Positions 44,880-58,500 of a DNA stretch of 64,000 nucleotides are shown piece by piece. This DNA is from Plazaster borealis (taxonomy: Eukaryota; Echinodermata; Asteroidea; Forcipulatida; Labidiasteridae). Position numbers and translations under genes: made by a program. The notes beneath the pieces were generated by a model. The model was not told where the DNA came from. It did no database searches and saw only the letters and a list, made by a program, of their open reading frames with translations. The stretch covers positions 19,772,488 to 19,836,487 of the forward strand of contig CM037474.1 in assembly GCA_021014325.1 (NCBI GenBank), written 5' to 3'. Each line of letters begins with the position of its first letter. Position 1 is the stretch's first letter.

Positions 44880-45058
44880 ATTGACCTTTATCACACTGCC
44901 GCCATCTTGGTCATGTTCCCTTCATCCAATAATAGTAATGAATGCTAATATTCATTGTACAAAAAGGAACCAGACTATTTTTCCATTCAAGACTAAGTTT
45001 ATTTTACATTGGTTTAAAGGGGAGAAAATCAAGATGGCCGCACCGTGATAAAGGTCTA
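44880..45058. repeat. Second copy of the 174-bp MITE
   Basis: ATTGACCTTTATCACACTGC and GCACCGTGATAAAGGTCTAT are the inverted ends; the body TTCATTGTACAAAAAGGAAC matches 19309-19482. Confidence 0.85.
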
Positions 45059-45177
45059 TATGCCCTTTTCGAAACCATGTGGCTTGGGCTTGAGCTCGTG
45101 CGCCGTCCGTCCCGTACCGGAAGTGTACACTTAAAAAATTACTGATGGAGCCAAAGCCTGAGCCTGAGCCTAATCCC

Positions 45178-45355
45178 AGGGCCCAAAGCTGCTTAAGCAG
45201 TAAATATTGCTTAACATTTTTCTGCCAAGCACAACTAAGCAGGATACCAGTTACATTTTGTACATGTAAAATGGTATTTTAGCTGGTAACCTTATTCTTG
45301 TAAGCATAATTTTGTTGTGCTTAGCAACTTGTTATGCTTAAGCAGCTCTATAGTC
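45178..45355. repeat. Fold-back element, 'gctgcttaagcag' family
   Basis: AAAGCTGCTTAAGCAGTAAA and TGCTTAAGCAGCTCTATAG ends; internal TGGTATTTTAGCTGGTAACC shared with 18440-18640 and 58556-58675. Confidence 0.75.
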
Positions 45356-45904
45356 TTTCGAAACCACGGCTTTGGCTAGCCAAAGCCGGAGCCCAAACTC
45401 AGGCTAACCGTTCGTCTGTATTATTGAGGGCGCCCTTCAAAGTCACCGTGGAATAGAATTTTGGATTCAATGTAGGGGGAAGTATCGTTCAGGCACAGGA
45501 CATAGGAACTAGAAGCAGGAACGGCAGGAAAAAGAACCCGTTTGATTTGTACAATAACTGTATCATAAATATATATATGCGCTATAAATGATGATAGCCA
45601 TTCGGAAGATACCCTTTCAATAGTAGAGTGCTTGGGTATAGAATAGAACAGACTTTACCATTGCTAAAATATTGTTAGGCACTAACGTCATGCTACATCC
45701 TCAATACTGTATTATTGTCAATGGAACATTTTATACGAATATACATTGCTATAATAGAAAAAGTTATAATCAATAAATCATCACCTTTTTATACAATAAT
45801 CTTAATCATATTTTGATTTAATGTGGCACCGCAACCTAACCCACGAATAGCACTCCTCGTGGTTAAACCTTCCTCACATAGAAAATGTCTCTGTCATGTT
45901 TGTC

Positions 45905-46082
45905 TCTTCGGCAAGGTCTTGCAGGAAGTCTTTGTGGAATCTCAATTCTCATTTACACGTGTCTACGTTGGGCAAAGTCTTGCAGGATGTGGTGGAATCT
46001 CAATTCTCACTTACACGTGTCTACGTTGGGCGTCTTCAGGGCGTTGGTACTAAAATCTAAATTCTCACTTGCACGTGAATAC
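45905..46082 (-). repeat. Tandem copies of the Wnt16 stop-codon region, ~60 bp x 3
   Basis: ATTCTCATTTACACGTGTCT, ATTCTCACTTACACGTGTCT and ATTCTCACTTGCACGTGAAT occur at about 45948, 46002 and 46061. The third is the real end of Wnt16 (F-T-C-K-stop). On the minus strand the two downstream copies read N-V-D-T-C-K-stop. Between them GGCAA(G/A)GTCTTGCAGG also repeats. They would lie in the 3' UTR. Confidence 0.8.
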
Positions 46083-46532
46083 GTCCGTGACCGTTTCACA
46101 AACCCTACATTTGACTTCACAACACCAAATGAATTTGCAATCGCATCTCTCCACAATTCTCACCTCTTGCGTGTTGTAACCCCTCCCACAGCACAGCAGA
46201 TCGCAACTATCCCCACCACTCGAAGTCCGGTTGCACTCTCTACCGGATGTTCCCATAATGCCTTTGGAAAGGTCACGAATGCAATAATTTGGCGACCTCT
46301 CCAGATGAACCAATTCTTCCTCGTTGACGGGTACTTTGCGCATGCTCTTGTCTTTCCTTCGTAGTCTCCTTTTCGAGGGGCGATTGAGGACCTCTACCGA
46401 CTGAATGTATTTCCTCTTGAGGTAGTCTCCAACAACTAGAAAGTCTGGTACGGTGTTCCAGCAAGATTTGACGGTACAAGATCCAGACACGCCGTGGCAG
46501 CGGCATTGCCTGGCCATGAATTGCTGGATGAC
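46065..46532 (-). CDS. Wnt16 last coding exon
   Basis: Acceptor TTACTTCCTCTTTGCAG; 155 codons from VIQQFMARQCRCHGVSGSC to the TGA at 46065-46067. It holds the acylation-site loop and the cysteine-rich C-terminal domain. Phase 0 in. An internal linker (KRRLRRKDKSMRK) is basic, as in vertebrate Wnt16. Confidence 0.97.
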   Translation of the reverse strand, partial: VIQQFMARQCRCHGVSGSCTVKSCWNTVPDFLVVGDYLKRKYIQSVEVLNRPSKRRLRRKDKSMRKVPVNEEELVHLERSPNYCIRDLSKGIMGTSGRECNRTSSGGDSCDLLCCGRGYNTQEVRIVERCDCKFIWCCEVKCRVCETVTDVFTCK

Positions 46533-49500
46533 CTGCAAAGAGGAAGTAACATTACAATAATTAAATTTACGATTTATATCAAGACTATGCTGCGGAAACA
46601 AACACTAGATTGGTCAACTTGTTGTCGCGGTCGAGCATTTCTTGCGTGACGGGATCACGTCCTGACGGCCGGGACATCGGAGTTTCACCGTTAATCTTTG
46701 CTGAGGTTATACACATGACGCCTAAAGAAAAAAGACTCTCCGAAAAGGTTTGATGAAACGAGCTTCATTTGTATGGTCACAGGAATTTCTCAACTCGCCT
46801 GTGCAACGCCATCTCACACAAACCAATGGCAGTAATTTTAGATTCTCTATGTTCATTTCCACGAATACTGACTATGCTTGATGATTTCACTCCCGTATTG
46901 GTCAGAATGCCTGAGGAATTAATGACAATAATAATATGAGTTGTTGGAATTAAATTTTTGAACTACTGAGTCATGATTGCAAATCACGCAGCAACTGCGG
47001 ACTCATAAAAAGACTACACAGGAGGGCGCTATATAAAAGTAACCCATCTCATGAGTCACCCCATTAACAAAGCGGTAGTGATCATTCAAAATCGATTGAC
47101 AATGACCAAGAACATCAGCCCAGTCGTCGAGTCATGTTTATACATAATTTGAGGAGCCGTCATAAACTGAGGCTACACATTAACTCCAGACCCGGTGATT
47201 CCTGCTGACCTCTTGATGACTGTCCTGTCGATCTGACCAAATCTAATATAATATCGACGCCGGTATATCTATGGTGAAGCCTGGATTTGGTTCCACTCCA
47301 TACAGACACTGCACTGGTTCTCTTTTACAAAACAGAACGCCAATCCTGCTTCTCTATCGTCCCAACAGGCAACTTATTATGATTTCCTGACACAGGTTTT
47401 TTTTAAAAATAACCTTATGAAACGAAAACCCCTCACCCTTTTTGTAACCATTCGGTCTTACATTTTGTAAAAGTGAATTGTCTACTGATGCCGATTTGGA
47501 AAGGACGTGTGATTTAGTAGTTCGATGATGGAACTGTAAGTATGCTCAAGAAAACAAAATATACTAATAGAGCAATAAGCAGTCATTCTATAATACGTCC
47601 CTCTTTTTTCGATAACCTAACAAAACTAGAGTCAGAAACGACACAAATATTTATTTATCAGCAGTAGCCTTTAGGGTTTCCTACCAAAGAAATAGAGACG
47701 GCTGTGAGAGCTGTGACCAACCAAACTTCACCTGTTACAATTGGATTTCTGATTAAATAATGAGTTATTAAATAATCAAAACATTTAGTAATTTGCACGG
47801 TATTTTGTTTAATTGTGCACTTCCGGATGAATAGACCAACAAGGACACCTTACAGCTATAATGAGTGTTTGTAAATAGACCTACTTTAATTATGCCGTGT
47901 CCGAACCAAGTGACTTCGGCTACGGCTATTGCCTGCAACGACGGCTATTGCCTGCAACGACAACGTTCGAAGAATAGAACTCTTCGGCGTTCCGGCCGTA
48001 GCCACTGCCGAAGCCATCAATGTGGACATGGCCTCAAATTGTGTATATTATCTGATCATAGAGCTTTATGCTCTGATTTAAAAAAAAAAGTACACGTGAC
48101 CACTCAGCCTTCTGACTGTCCTTCCTGTCACCAGTGTATCCATGATCCAATTGACAAGGCAATTGTAAATGCATTTGTCTGTGTGTTTGGCAGCCAATTA
48201 ATCCCAATTAGGAGTAGTTTTGGGATTGACAAAGAGGGACCACACCAATGACTTCATGACGTGTTGTGGCAATTACCAAACCAGTCCCTTTGTACTATGG
48301 TACTACCTGTCAAGACATCGGTGTCATCCAATCTAGACTACAAGTCCGGACACCATACTCGGAGGGTCAACCATTCTAGACTACACGTCCGTAAAAATCA
48401 GAGGGTCAACTTTTCCACAACTCTTTCCCATACAAATCAATGGTTGAAAACTTGGTGGTTATCATAGTTGTACTGGAAGTTAATCGAGTTGATCCCTTTT
48501 CCACGTACGCCATTTTGTATGCATGGGAGGACGGCATGCTGAAGTTGCGGCTGGCTAATGAGACCTCTGCGTCTGCCAAATGCAAAAACCACAATCTTGC
48601 CAATGTGCCAATAAATGGCGCCAAAATCAAGTAGTTCGGCTGAAAGGTAATGCTAATCCCATGTCCGATGAGATCAGGAGATAGGCCTACTCCAACATGA
48701 CTTTCATTAGTCACTGGAGATCATACGCCCACCCTTGACAACGTCGGAACGACTGTGTCATGTCGAATTCTCACAGTGTCGCAGGAGGTGGAGATTGGTG
48801 GGTTTTCTGAATGTGGAAACATCTGATGTGATGATTTCCAAACAATAATTATTAACTAAAAAGGTGAAGAAACCTGTCGGCTGTTCTTCGCTTTTAGATT
48901 TAAACTAATACAATTTTCCCAATGAGTTGCCAATACAGTACATTGTCTGTCTTTAAAAGGCAGCGTTTACTTTTGGTAATTGTCACAGTATCCTCACTTG
49001 GTGAATCCCATAATTTAAAATAACAAACATGTGAAAATTTGGGTTCAATATTATAAGACATAGAAGATGCAAGAAATAATGAGAGAAAAAATATCCTTGT
49101 TGCATAGAGGTGTGTATTTCAGATGTCTGAAACCTGGAGCCTTTCTCAGATTCAATTTTGTTGGTGAATTACCTCTTTCTCGAAAACTACATTACTTCAA
49201 AGGGTGTCGTATCGTTCAATGTTTTATAATATTAACGGCTCTCCAGAGCTCTTTACCAAGTACGTTTTCGTGGTCATTAATTACCAACGGTATTATACTC
49301 TCCCTGTAAAAACTTCAGCTTGTCTGTGTATATATTATACAGGAAATAACCGACTGTAGTTTTGTGCAACTGTGGCCAACTTTAAGGAATACAGAGAAGT
49401 TGTGAAATGTTGATCTGTCATTTTGAAGTTGGCATTGACAGCTGAAAATATTGACCAATCACAAAGCTTAACCCACATCTGGTTGTGATTGGTTGACTAG

Positions 49501-52500
49501 CAGACCTACAGATGTCCTTAATGTCAAAGGTTCACACTGTATATACAATACCAAGCCTCTGGCTGGAAATAATGCGACCTCACTCTCTAAAGAGTCAGAC
49601 CGTATAAAATGGCCACCGAAAAGCTAGCCCCAAAGCGTGTATATGGTATCACTTTACTTGTAAACACTCCAGTACCGACAGTAAATTTACCCATTAATTC
49701 TACAAACAACATGGATATTCAATCAATTAACGGACAAAGATTTTGTTCCCGAACCGAACGTGATTTCAACCAAGGAGAGGTGATTAGAAGCCAACAGGGA
49801 AAGGCGATACACTGTTGCAAGTTCAGACATTGCTTGTGTCGCAGATTAGGTTATATACCATACAGACATGCTAAAGATGGCTTCAATTTAAGAGGCAGGA
49901 AACTCATCCCTAAGGTGGAATTACTGAAAGAGAAGAAGTAGGTTTTTTTTTCTTGGGGTGATTAATCAGTACAGGATACAGCATTGTTTATGTAAGGCCT
50001 CACATCACAGTGGCGCACCCAAGGGGGAGGCTCGGGGCTCCAGACCATCCAAAGGCCAGTCGATTTTAAACATTAAAAATAAGGGGGGGTTTCCTAGAGA
50101 GGAAAATAAAATAAAATAAAATCATTACTAAAACGAGCATTTAGGTCATTGAAAAAAAGGGGATGCCACGCCCCGAAAACCTTACGTTCTGTACCTACCT
50201 CCATGGTGGTTGAACCAAGAAAATTTTCCATGTGGTTCATTACTTGTTCTGTATTAGTGTTTCATTTTGTATTTTACATGAGCCCCCCCCCCCCATCCCA
50301 AAGCACCCCTCCCATCCCCACAAACGCCGAGGGCCATTCCCAGCCCCTTCCAAAAGATATTTTCTGGGTGTGTCACAGCTATATCACAGTAATCCGTCAA
50401 CCCAGCCTTTGGTTAGATGTGGAGGAAATGTCTCAAATATTTACAGCAGTAATAATACAGGTTGCCTAAGGTAACAGGGAATTGTCTTTAATGTCCGTTG
50501 AAGATGCTTTTCACTCCCGATACTTTACGTCTGAGATGTGTTGGACTTCATTAAGTTTGAAGATTAATGTGTAACATTCAACAATATTCACTCCCCTTCA
50601 ACAGGAGTCCATTGCAGCGTGCCCATTTAACCTTTAAAAAAAAATAATTATACGTCTTATATTTAAGAAAAAGCAGAACAAAACATGAATGACAGACATT
50701 AGTTGTAAAGAAAAAAAAATCAAGATGAGAAAGGTTTTGTTAAACATCTTGTCCTTATATAGATTATTTACATGTGGAAATTCATCTTCGGCATCGGTTA
50801 GTTACTGCATGCCTTTTCATTCAAACAAATCGGATAAACCATTTAAGAATAATCCAGTATTAATTGATAAACCATAAAGGGATAATCCAGTATCAAGTAA
50901 TAAACCATGTCGAGATAATCTACCGTGGTCATGGTGGACTTACGATCCTTTCAGCTTTTTTGTTCACACAGTTAGATGAATGAAAAATAATATCAGAAAA
51001 AATAAAACAGTTGTCGTCGCAATCCTTCACTGTAAAATGTAAGCCGTTCTGACAGCTTGAAAGCCGAGAGTTAGCACAGTTGTATTGTACGTGAGACCTA
51101 GCCATGTTGCAATATTTCAATTTCAAGGTGTTGTTTCAGCACCCTTGATGACCGGCGTGCCTCGGTGTCCAATGTTGGGACATCACGCTGGGAGAAAATT
51201 GGCCAAACATCGCGGGCTTTGGTAAGTATCGGATTAGTTATCAAGTATGGACTATGGGGTCGATATAATTTGTCAGAAATGTGTGTAAATACAGACCATT
51301 TGAACGCTTAAAGGCTAATAATTATACAGGGAAGTCAATTTCTCTTCTCCGTGATGGGCAAACTATGGTAAACTAACCACATAGCAATCAAAATAACATA
51401 TACTTGTATTATTACTTTATTTATAATATTGGTTTTATTTATTTATTACTTTATTTGTTATATGTTTATTTATTGCCTGAAATGGATTGCTCGCTTAGCA
51501 TAATAGACCATAGTCCTACATGGTCTCCCATAACTTTAAAAACATCCCTGCTACTTAATTATTGGAACAAACACGACAAAAAACCCGACCACAGATAGTA
51601 ATTAACGTTAGTCTACGTGAATCTTCGAGACTCAAGAAAACATGTATCTTAATCTGGTACCTTGCCAGTTGCAACTCAGGAAATGCAAAATTTAAAGGCA
51701 AAATATACCTTTGGTTTTTGGAACCGTTCAATTGCTTAAATCCTATATAAATATATATATATAGGCCTAAAACGAACCTGTGAAAATTACATTTCAAAAG
51801 GTGATAGCATTTTTGAGATATTGCTGAAAATCTGGAACGGATTATGTCCATGCAGGAAGAATAATCCATAATTGGAATACACAATCAGAGAAACGTTTCT
51901 TAGGTTGAAATGTTTTTGAATCCCTTTCTCTAAAATCACAATCGTTTGAAGGGAATTGTTTCTCAAAGTGTTAACATTATCAACAGCTGCAGTGCTTCTT
52001 ACCAAGTAAGTTGTTGTGGATATTAATGTTTGGAGTAATTACCAAAGGTAGGCTATAAAAAGACCATCTTTTTCGTAATAATTTGTACAATTAGTGAATG
52101 ACTTTTTAAAGAAATACTTATGGTAATGCATTCCTGATGGATAACCAGGAGGTATGAAAAGCAATCACTTTAAGACACCTGCCTCTTTGCCAATGTTACT
52201 AAGATTTCATGCCAGGAAGAAAATATAACGACATAATGAATTAATTTAATTGGGTTTGCCCCACTTTTCCAGACTTAATATGACGTTCATCGTAACATGC
52301 ACCATGAAAGTTAATATTCCCTGGATTAAGATTCAATTTGCGCTTGATCAATACTCAGAGTTCGTCGATCTGTATAAGCAGGTTCATCGATCTATAGGTC
52401 AATTTATTAGTCTTGTAATCAAGACGTTTTTACATGAGCTGGTTAGAAATAGCACTGCAAATGTACTTTGGGCCCGTTGCTGACAAACATGCCTATATAC

Positions 52501-55500
52501 ATACAAACTTTGGATAAAGGTCTAAATTGTTACCTCGCACACTTCAACTACATAACGCTCGACATAGAGACTACTCCAGACTTCTCCAGTTCAGTCAATA
52601 ACTTCTAAATATTGAGTACAATATACAAACATTGCTTCCTTTAAATGTAGTCTCCAGTCAAAGCTGCAAACCGATTTTCACTTTCAGGGATAGGTTTGTT
52701 ATGACATAATTATGGCATGAGAAAACAGGGTTAGCGTTTGCAAATTTTGACGCATGCTGAAAGTTCTTTGACTTTATGCTTGGTCCAATAATCGAAAAGC
52801 GAAGAAGCACTCTCTATGGACATTCTCTTGAGCAATGTTTCCGTCTGAAATTCTGCTATTATCAGAAAATTTGCCCCGTATACTTGATTTCTTATTTGCA
52901 GTTTTCAAAACCGTTAGGCTATCCTACGTTTGCTTCAAAACTCGTCCACCTAGTTAGATGAAAATTAAGTTTACTTGTATGACGTGTTTATTGAAAATGA
53001 GAAGAGTGAAATGAATTTGCCAATCTAAAGACTAATAACGAACCCTCCTTGAAAATTATAAATTTTGTGAGCAAAATGCTGTATTTTTGACATGCCCATC
53101 CATGCGTATGAAAGCATGAAAGCCCAAACAGTCCATTAATAACGCGGTCCTTTGAAGTATCCGTTCAAAATCTAGGAGAGCTTACTAAAGACAGACCCCC
53201 AAAACTCCCCCACGGACCTACACGCTACAGATCACTTTATTGTCAGTTTGATTTGCCTTATATTTGGGGTTTGCCCTTGTAGTTAAAATCCCCTTCATGT
53301 CTAGTCTACCCCTATTCTCTAGATAATTACACTGACTACAGCCGACCCTCTTCAGACCAGCTCATCCCCATTTTATTGGAATTATGCCATCAAACACCTA
53401 CTCCTTACAAGGGAACAAAGGCCAGGTTTTCCAAATCATTATCTCTATAATCCGGGATATTTGCAACAATGGGATGTCGGGCGCACACAAACAGCGCCGT
53501 CCTTTCCCGAACAACGGCGGCCGTTTTATGGTTGAGAACAACAAGAGAAAAACTTTGCATGACCTTCTTGTGCTCATCGGATAATTTATGACCAGATTGG
53601 GGTTTTTTTCTCGAGATAGGTTGTGTGTATATAGACATGATATCAGTTTCGTAAGTTAATGTGAAATTGTTAAATAAAATCCCTTTAGGAAGGGGCGAGA
53701 TAGTTTTCAAAATATTTTCTTTAACAAATTTGGGCAGATAAAACCACCGTCGTTATCGTGATGTCACATAAAAATAAACAATTTGACAAAAACGCACATG
53801 TGTGGTGGTGAAATAACTGTGACGGTGCTTTCGGTTTGCCGACTGGTATTTAGTGGAATATCCATACAATACAATCACAGTTGACAAAACCAATAAAAGG
53901 CTTCGCATTAAAGCTGTTTTAACAGTTATTGCTAGTAATAAAGATACTGTTATGTGTATGTTGACGTAGGTCATAGGTCATACACAGGTTATTCACAGTT
54001 CACAAAGTTCACAGTATACCATGCAGATGCATAGCGTAACCTGAACAACAACTTGAAAGTTCGAATCAGTAATTTACATTGTTGAAGACATAATGTTTTG
54101 GCCATGTTGGGTGTGACCATTCTCTAATTAACTGAGTAATTATCTTGAGCCGATGGTGAAGATAGTGTGTGAGTCATCATGTGCTAATTAGCAGCACATC
54201 AGACAGCAATGGATAAAGGTGTCATAAGTCATTGGTTTTTGCAATAGTAAATTCATTTTCATCCTCGAACACTTCATCCAGAATGATCAAGACAAGACAA
54301 CCGTGGAGGAAGGAGTCTTTCTCCATGATACAATTAACCCGTGAAAACTGAATCAACATAATGAGGTGGACATGGAGTGAAAACAAAGGGAAACGGTTGA
54401 TGTGTCAGTGATTTTTCTTCTTCTTCATGATTCATTGTTTCATACGCGTTCATTTCGATTGCGTCATTCAAAACATATTACAAGGAACAGTGTGCATGCT
54501 TTGCTTGGAAGGAACTTGCACCATGCAATATAATGCATATAATATAAAAACTAACCGATCTATCAGAACATTTCAACGCAGAAGGAAATAATTTATGCAA
54601 AATGCAAAATTATGTATATTTTCAGCCTAATTTTCATTTGAAATATTGTTGGTTTTGAGATTGTGATAATGAGACCGATAAACAATTACATTGAATACGG
54701 TTACCCATGACATACAAGCCTCTTCATATTGATTCAGGAACGAAACAAGACAGAATGGCAGGGTATACCGGTACTTTTGGTAAGTGTCAAAGACCAGTAT
54801 CCTCACTTTGTATCCCAACATCATATGCATGAAATAACAAACCTGTGATGTGAACAAATTTGGCTCAATATTGGTCATCGAAGTTGCAAGAACATAATGC
54901 ACGAAAAAACCACTTGTTGCATAGAACTATGTGCTTCGATCCAAATTTGTGGGTGAAAATTACCTCTTTCTATAAAAATACAGTACTTCAAAGGGTGTCG
55001 TTTCTAATCAAAAGCTCTCCAGTGCTGTTTGCCAAGTAGAAGTTGTTAAGGTCATTTAACTTGTGTAGTAATTAACAAGTATGTCGTTAATTCCGTCCTT
55101 TTTGCTCTGGCACAAAAATACAGAAGTAAACCACTCTATTTTTTTTTTTCATTTCGTTTTCGGAAAACCCCGTCGTAACAAAGAGACCAATATTATATCA
55201 ATTTCGAAACGTTTTGGACGTTTCACCGCATGGTGGTATGTAAAGCTACGATATCTCTGAATGACAAGTCAACGAACATCTGTTTGTCCTAAGGCATGTT
55301 CAATTCAAGCCAAATCCATCATCGTCCTTTTTAAGATGATATTCTTGAAGGAGGTACTTGACAAAATAGGGTTTTAAAAAGTAAAAAGGTCCTCGTTGTA
55401 AAGCATAGAGCAAGTGAAACAAGGATCTAGACTGATAAAATTTTCGGGAGCAATTACTAATAATTATATTTGAAAGCTCATTATTTGCAGAATTAAAACC

Positions 55501-58500
55501 AGGAATATCCCACCACTAAGAGAAATATGTTCATCTGAATCTTAGAAAATAACATATGAAAACCCCCAAATCAACACTGTTTATTTTCATTGCCGCAATC
55601 CAAATAAGAACTTGAACAAACGTGCACAAAACTCCCTGAGAGCACGATGACCTCTTTTTGATTTTGATGAAATTTTCACAGGCTGGTCGTATGGTGTGGG
55701 TGTGTTATTTGTAAACCAGAGAATAGAAATGAAGTTACTCTTTCACCAATGATATCCTTGTTTTTTTCGAAGCATAATTAATAGTCTATGATGACGTCAT
55801 CTTCCCCTGAGGTGAGAACCAACTGTTTGCCAAAGTGTTACCGTACCTCAGCACTTTTAATCCCGTGTTAAGTGGGTGTTAATCTGGAGAATACATACAG
55901 TTATCTTGAGATTCCTGCGGGATTAAACGATGAAGATATCTCACAACAAGGTGCGATTTCTCGCATGTGGTCACATGCCCCGAATAATACAGATACAACA
56001 AGGGTGAAGGGGCGGTATTCACACGGCCGTTCGATACAATGAAATCTATACTTAGTTCCGGGGAAGTTTGGTTTGCAGAAGCAATATCAAATTGATTTCA
56101 GATCGGAGGAATGTCCGTGAGAAACACACAGAGTGGTTTCTTGGATAAGAGTGAGTCATAGTGTTATCTCGAATGTATAGTTCCTTGAAGTATTTGAACA
56201 GCACCCTTGTAAGACAGAGAGAGACGTATCGATGTAAATTCCTTGGAACGAGGAAGGCAAACATCGATATCCAACTAAGAGAATCTAAAAGGCCAATTGT
56301 ACCAAAATCGATTGTAAAACTTTTGTAAATATTCCCAACAATTATCTGACAAAAGATCCCCACATGATATCCATTCCTTCGTCAGCCATTTTGGAATTTA
56401 ATCAGAAACTCATCCGGAAATGATGAAACAACAATGTCATTTATATTGATATCGAACACTATGCCATTGTACAAAAACCCCACAATAAAAGTATATTGCT
56501 AATTTTCAGTTGTAAAGTCCCTTTTTATTGCAGTGATAAAGCCGCAAAGAATTCCCATCAGAAAAGACAAAAGAAAACACAGAGTTGTCTCAAATGCAAG
56601 CGCACACAAACTGTAAACACCCAAGTTAAAATCCACCTGTCCACCCCCTCCGTCTTTCCAACAGGTATGCAAATCGGAGTGATTACTTGTAAGTACAGTC
56701 TAGTCACTCATCCCAAAATGTGGCAGCAATGATATTAGCAAACATGGACGACCCCTTAATGAGGGCTTTACAATGTTGACACAAATCATAAAAAAATGCC
56801 GAATCGTAAAACGCACACGTTGTCAATGGCGAAGAAACTATTCACAGCTCAGACCCAGAATCCACGGTCATAATAGAGATACAAGTCAGAATAATGTTGT
56901 AAGAATATTTGCAAATACAAGTAACAGGTACACAATCTTAGTCGTTTATATAATTTTCCATTCCACTAAAAGTGCCTATATTTTCTTATTAATATAAAAG
57001 GCACACTGTCGATGTTTTTCGTATAGGCTTGGTCAGTCTATTCAAAGTGACGGCCAAAGACAAGTGAACGTTTGTTGCAGTCGATACTAGACCAGTAAAT
57101 GACGCATATCAAAAGCCCCGTCAGAAACGGCAACAGTTTGTCGACAGTCGTTGTTTATATTTTCAAATGTGACCATCGCGTGTGGCGAAATTGAGTTTAT
57201 TGTCTGTATATTGAAACGATTATGGGAATTATATAACTTTCCCGAAAAAACCCCAAATATGTACTTTCCCTAAAAACAGAATACGAAAACAGTCATGGGC
57301 AAATGCTGCTTTCTCCCACGTTTTCCTCACCTATTTCATTTGATTGGTTTTAACATGGTTTGAATAATTATGTTTTATGAAGTGTGGTTTGAATGAATAG
57401 TTGGAAATAACAAGTTGAACCTTCCAACCAACTATAGCTTCAATGTGTCATGCACATGATATGGAACCATTGTAACCAAATAACTACTATGAATTCAAGG
57501 TTTAGGATTTTATGACATCATAATTTACCAACACATAACGTCCATATATGTTTTTGTGGCTGTCGAATCCATTATACCGTGAACAATAAAAACTGAATGA
57601 ATGGAAAGTGTTCTAAGATCAAATGATTTGGAACACTAACAATCGTCCATTGACCACGTATTAAAGGGACTCGTTGCCTTGGATCGGACGAGTTGGTTTA
57701 TAAAAAGCGTTTGTAACCGTTTGTTATAAAAGTAGTGGTTAAAAAGACAAAAGTAGAATACAATGATCCACACAAATATGCCTCGAAATTGCGTGTTTTT
57801 TCCTTTACTTTGCGAACTAACACGGTCGGCCATTTTGTGGATTCCCACAAAATGGCCGACCGTGTTTGTTTACGATGTAAAAGGAAAACCACGCAATTTC
57901 GAGACCATTTTGTGTGGATCATTGTATTCTACTTTTAAAACATCTTTCCAACCATATGCATTCTATAACAAACGGTTACAAATGATTTTTATAGACCAAC
58001 TCGCCCGATCCAAGGCAACGTGTCCCTTTAAGTCTTAGTAGTTTATGTTTACAATGTGGACAATTTGTGAAGGCCAAGAAATCGTAAGTTGAACAAAATA
58101 ATAATAATCGGAATGAAGATGAGATGTCAACACTGAGAAAAGTGTTTTAGTTTCTAACCTAATTAAAATTTATGTATAGTGTTAAGTAATTGGTTTGGGA
58201 TGAGTAAATTAATTACAATCCTAATGTTGTCAATAAACTCATAACAAACTGCCGAAAACTCCCTTCCAATCTGAAGTTCAAACTGTTTTTGTGTTGTCGG
58301 TGAGTACACACGTTCGGATTGTACCAGTTCATATTCACTCACGCACAGATTTCAATGAGCTTTTGTGGTGTCAGAGTTTCGGATGAACTTATTGTAGGCC
58401 TACTGGTATAACCTTTACAACAAGTCAGCTCTTAGATTGGAACAAGTCATAATTGTTTTCGTTAAAACTACAAATCCTTTACTTTAACTTAAATGCCAGC

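Larger units (their letters stand above)
37548..46064. other. CCDC66 5' flank and Wnt16 3' flank, no supported exon
   Basis: This 8.5-kb stretch must contain the CCDC66 promoter and first exon, and the Wnt16 3' UTR, since both genes are on the minus strand. I could not recognise the CCDC66 start exon. Minus-strand open frames at 38326-38664 (112 codons) and 41706-41993 (95 codons) have no clear family. Repeats: 38782-38989, 39090-39425, 40265-40490, 42716-43060, 44105-44540, 44880-45058, 45178-45355. Confidence 0.6.

Noticed and set aside
57636..58038. Four overlapping open frames on both strands
   Set aside because: All lie in the 371-bp palindrome, which explains their similarity to one another.
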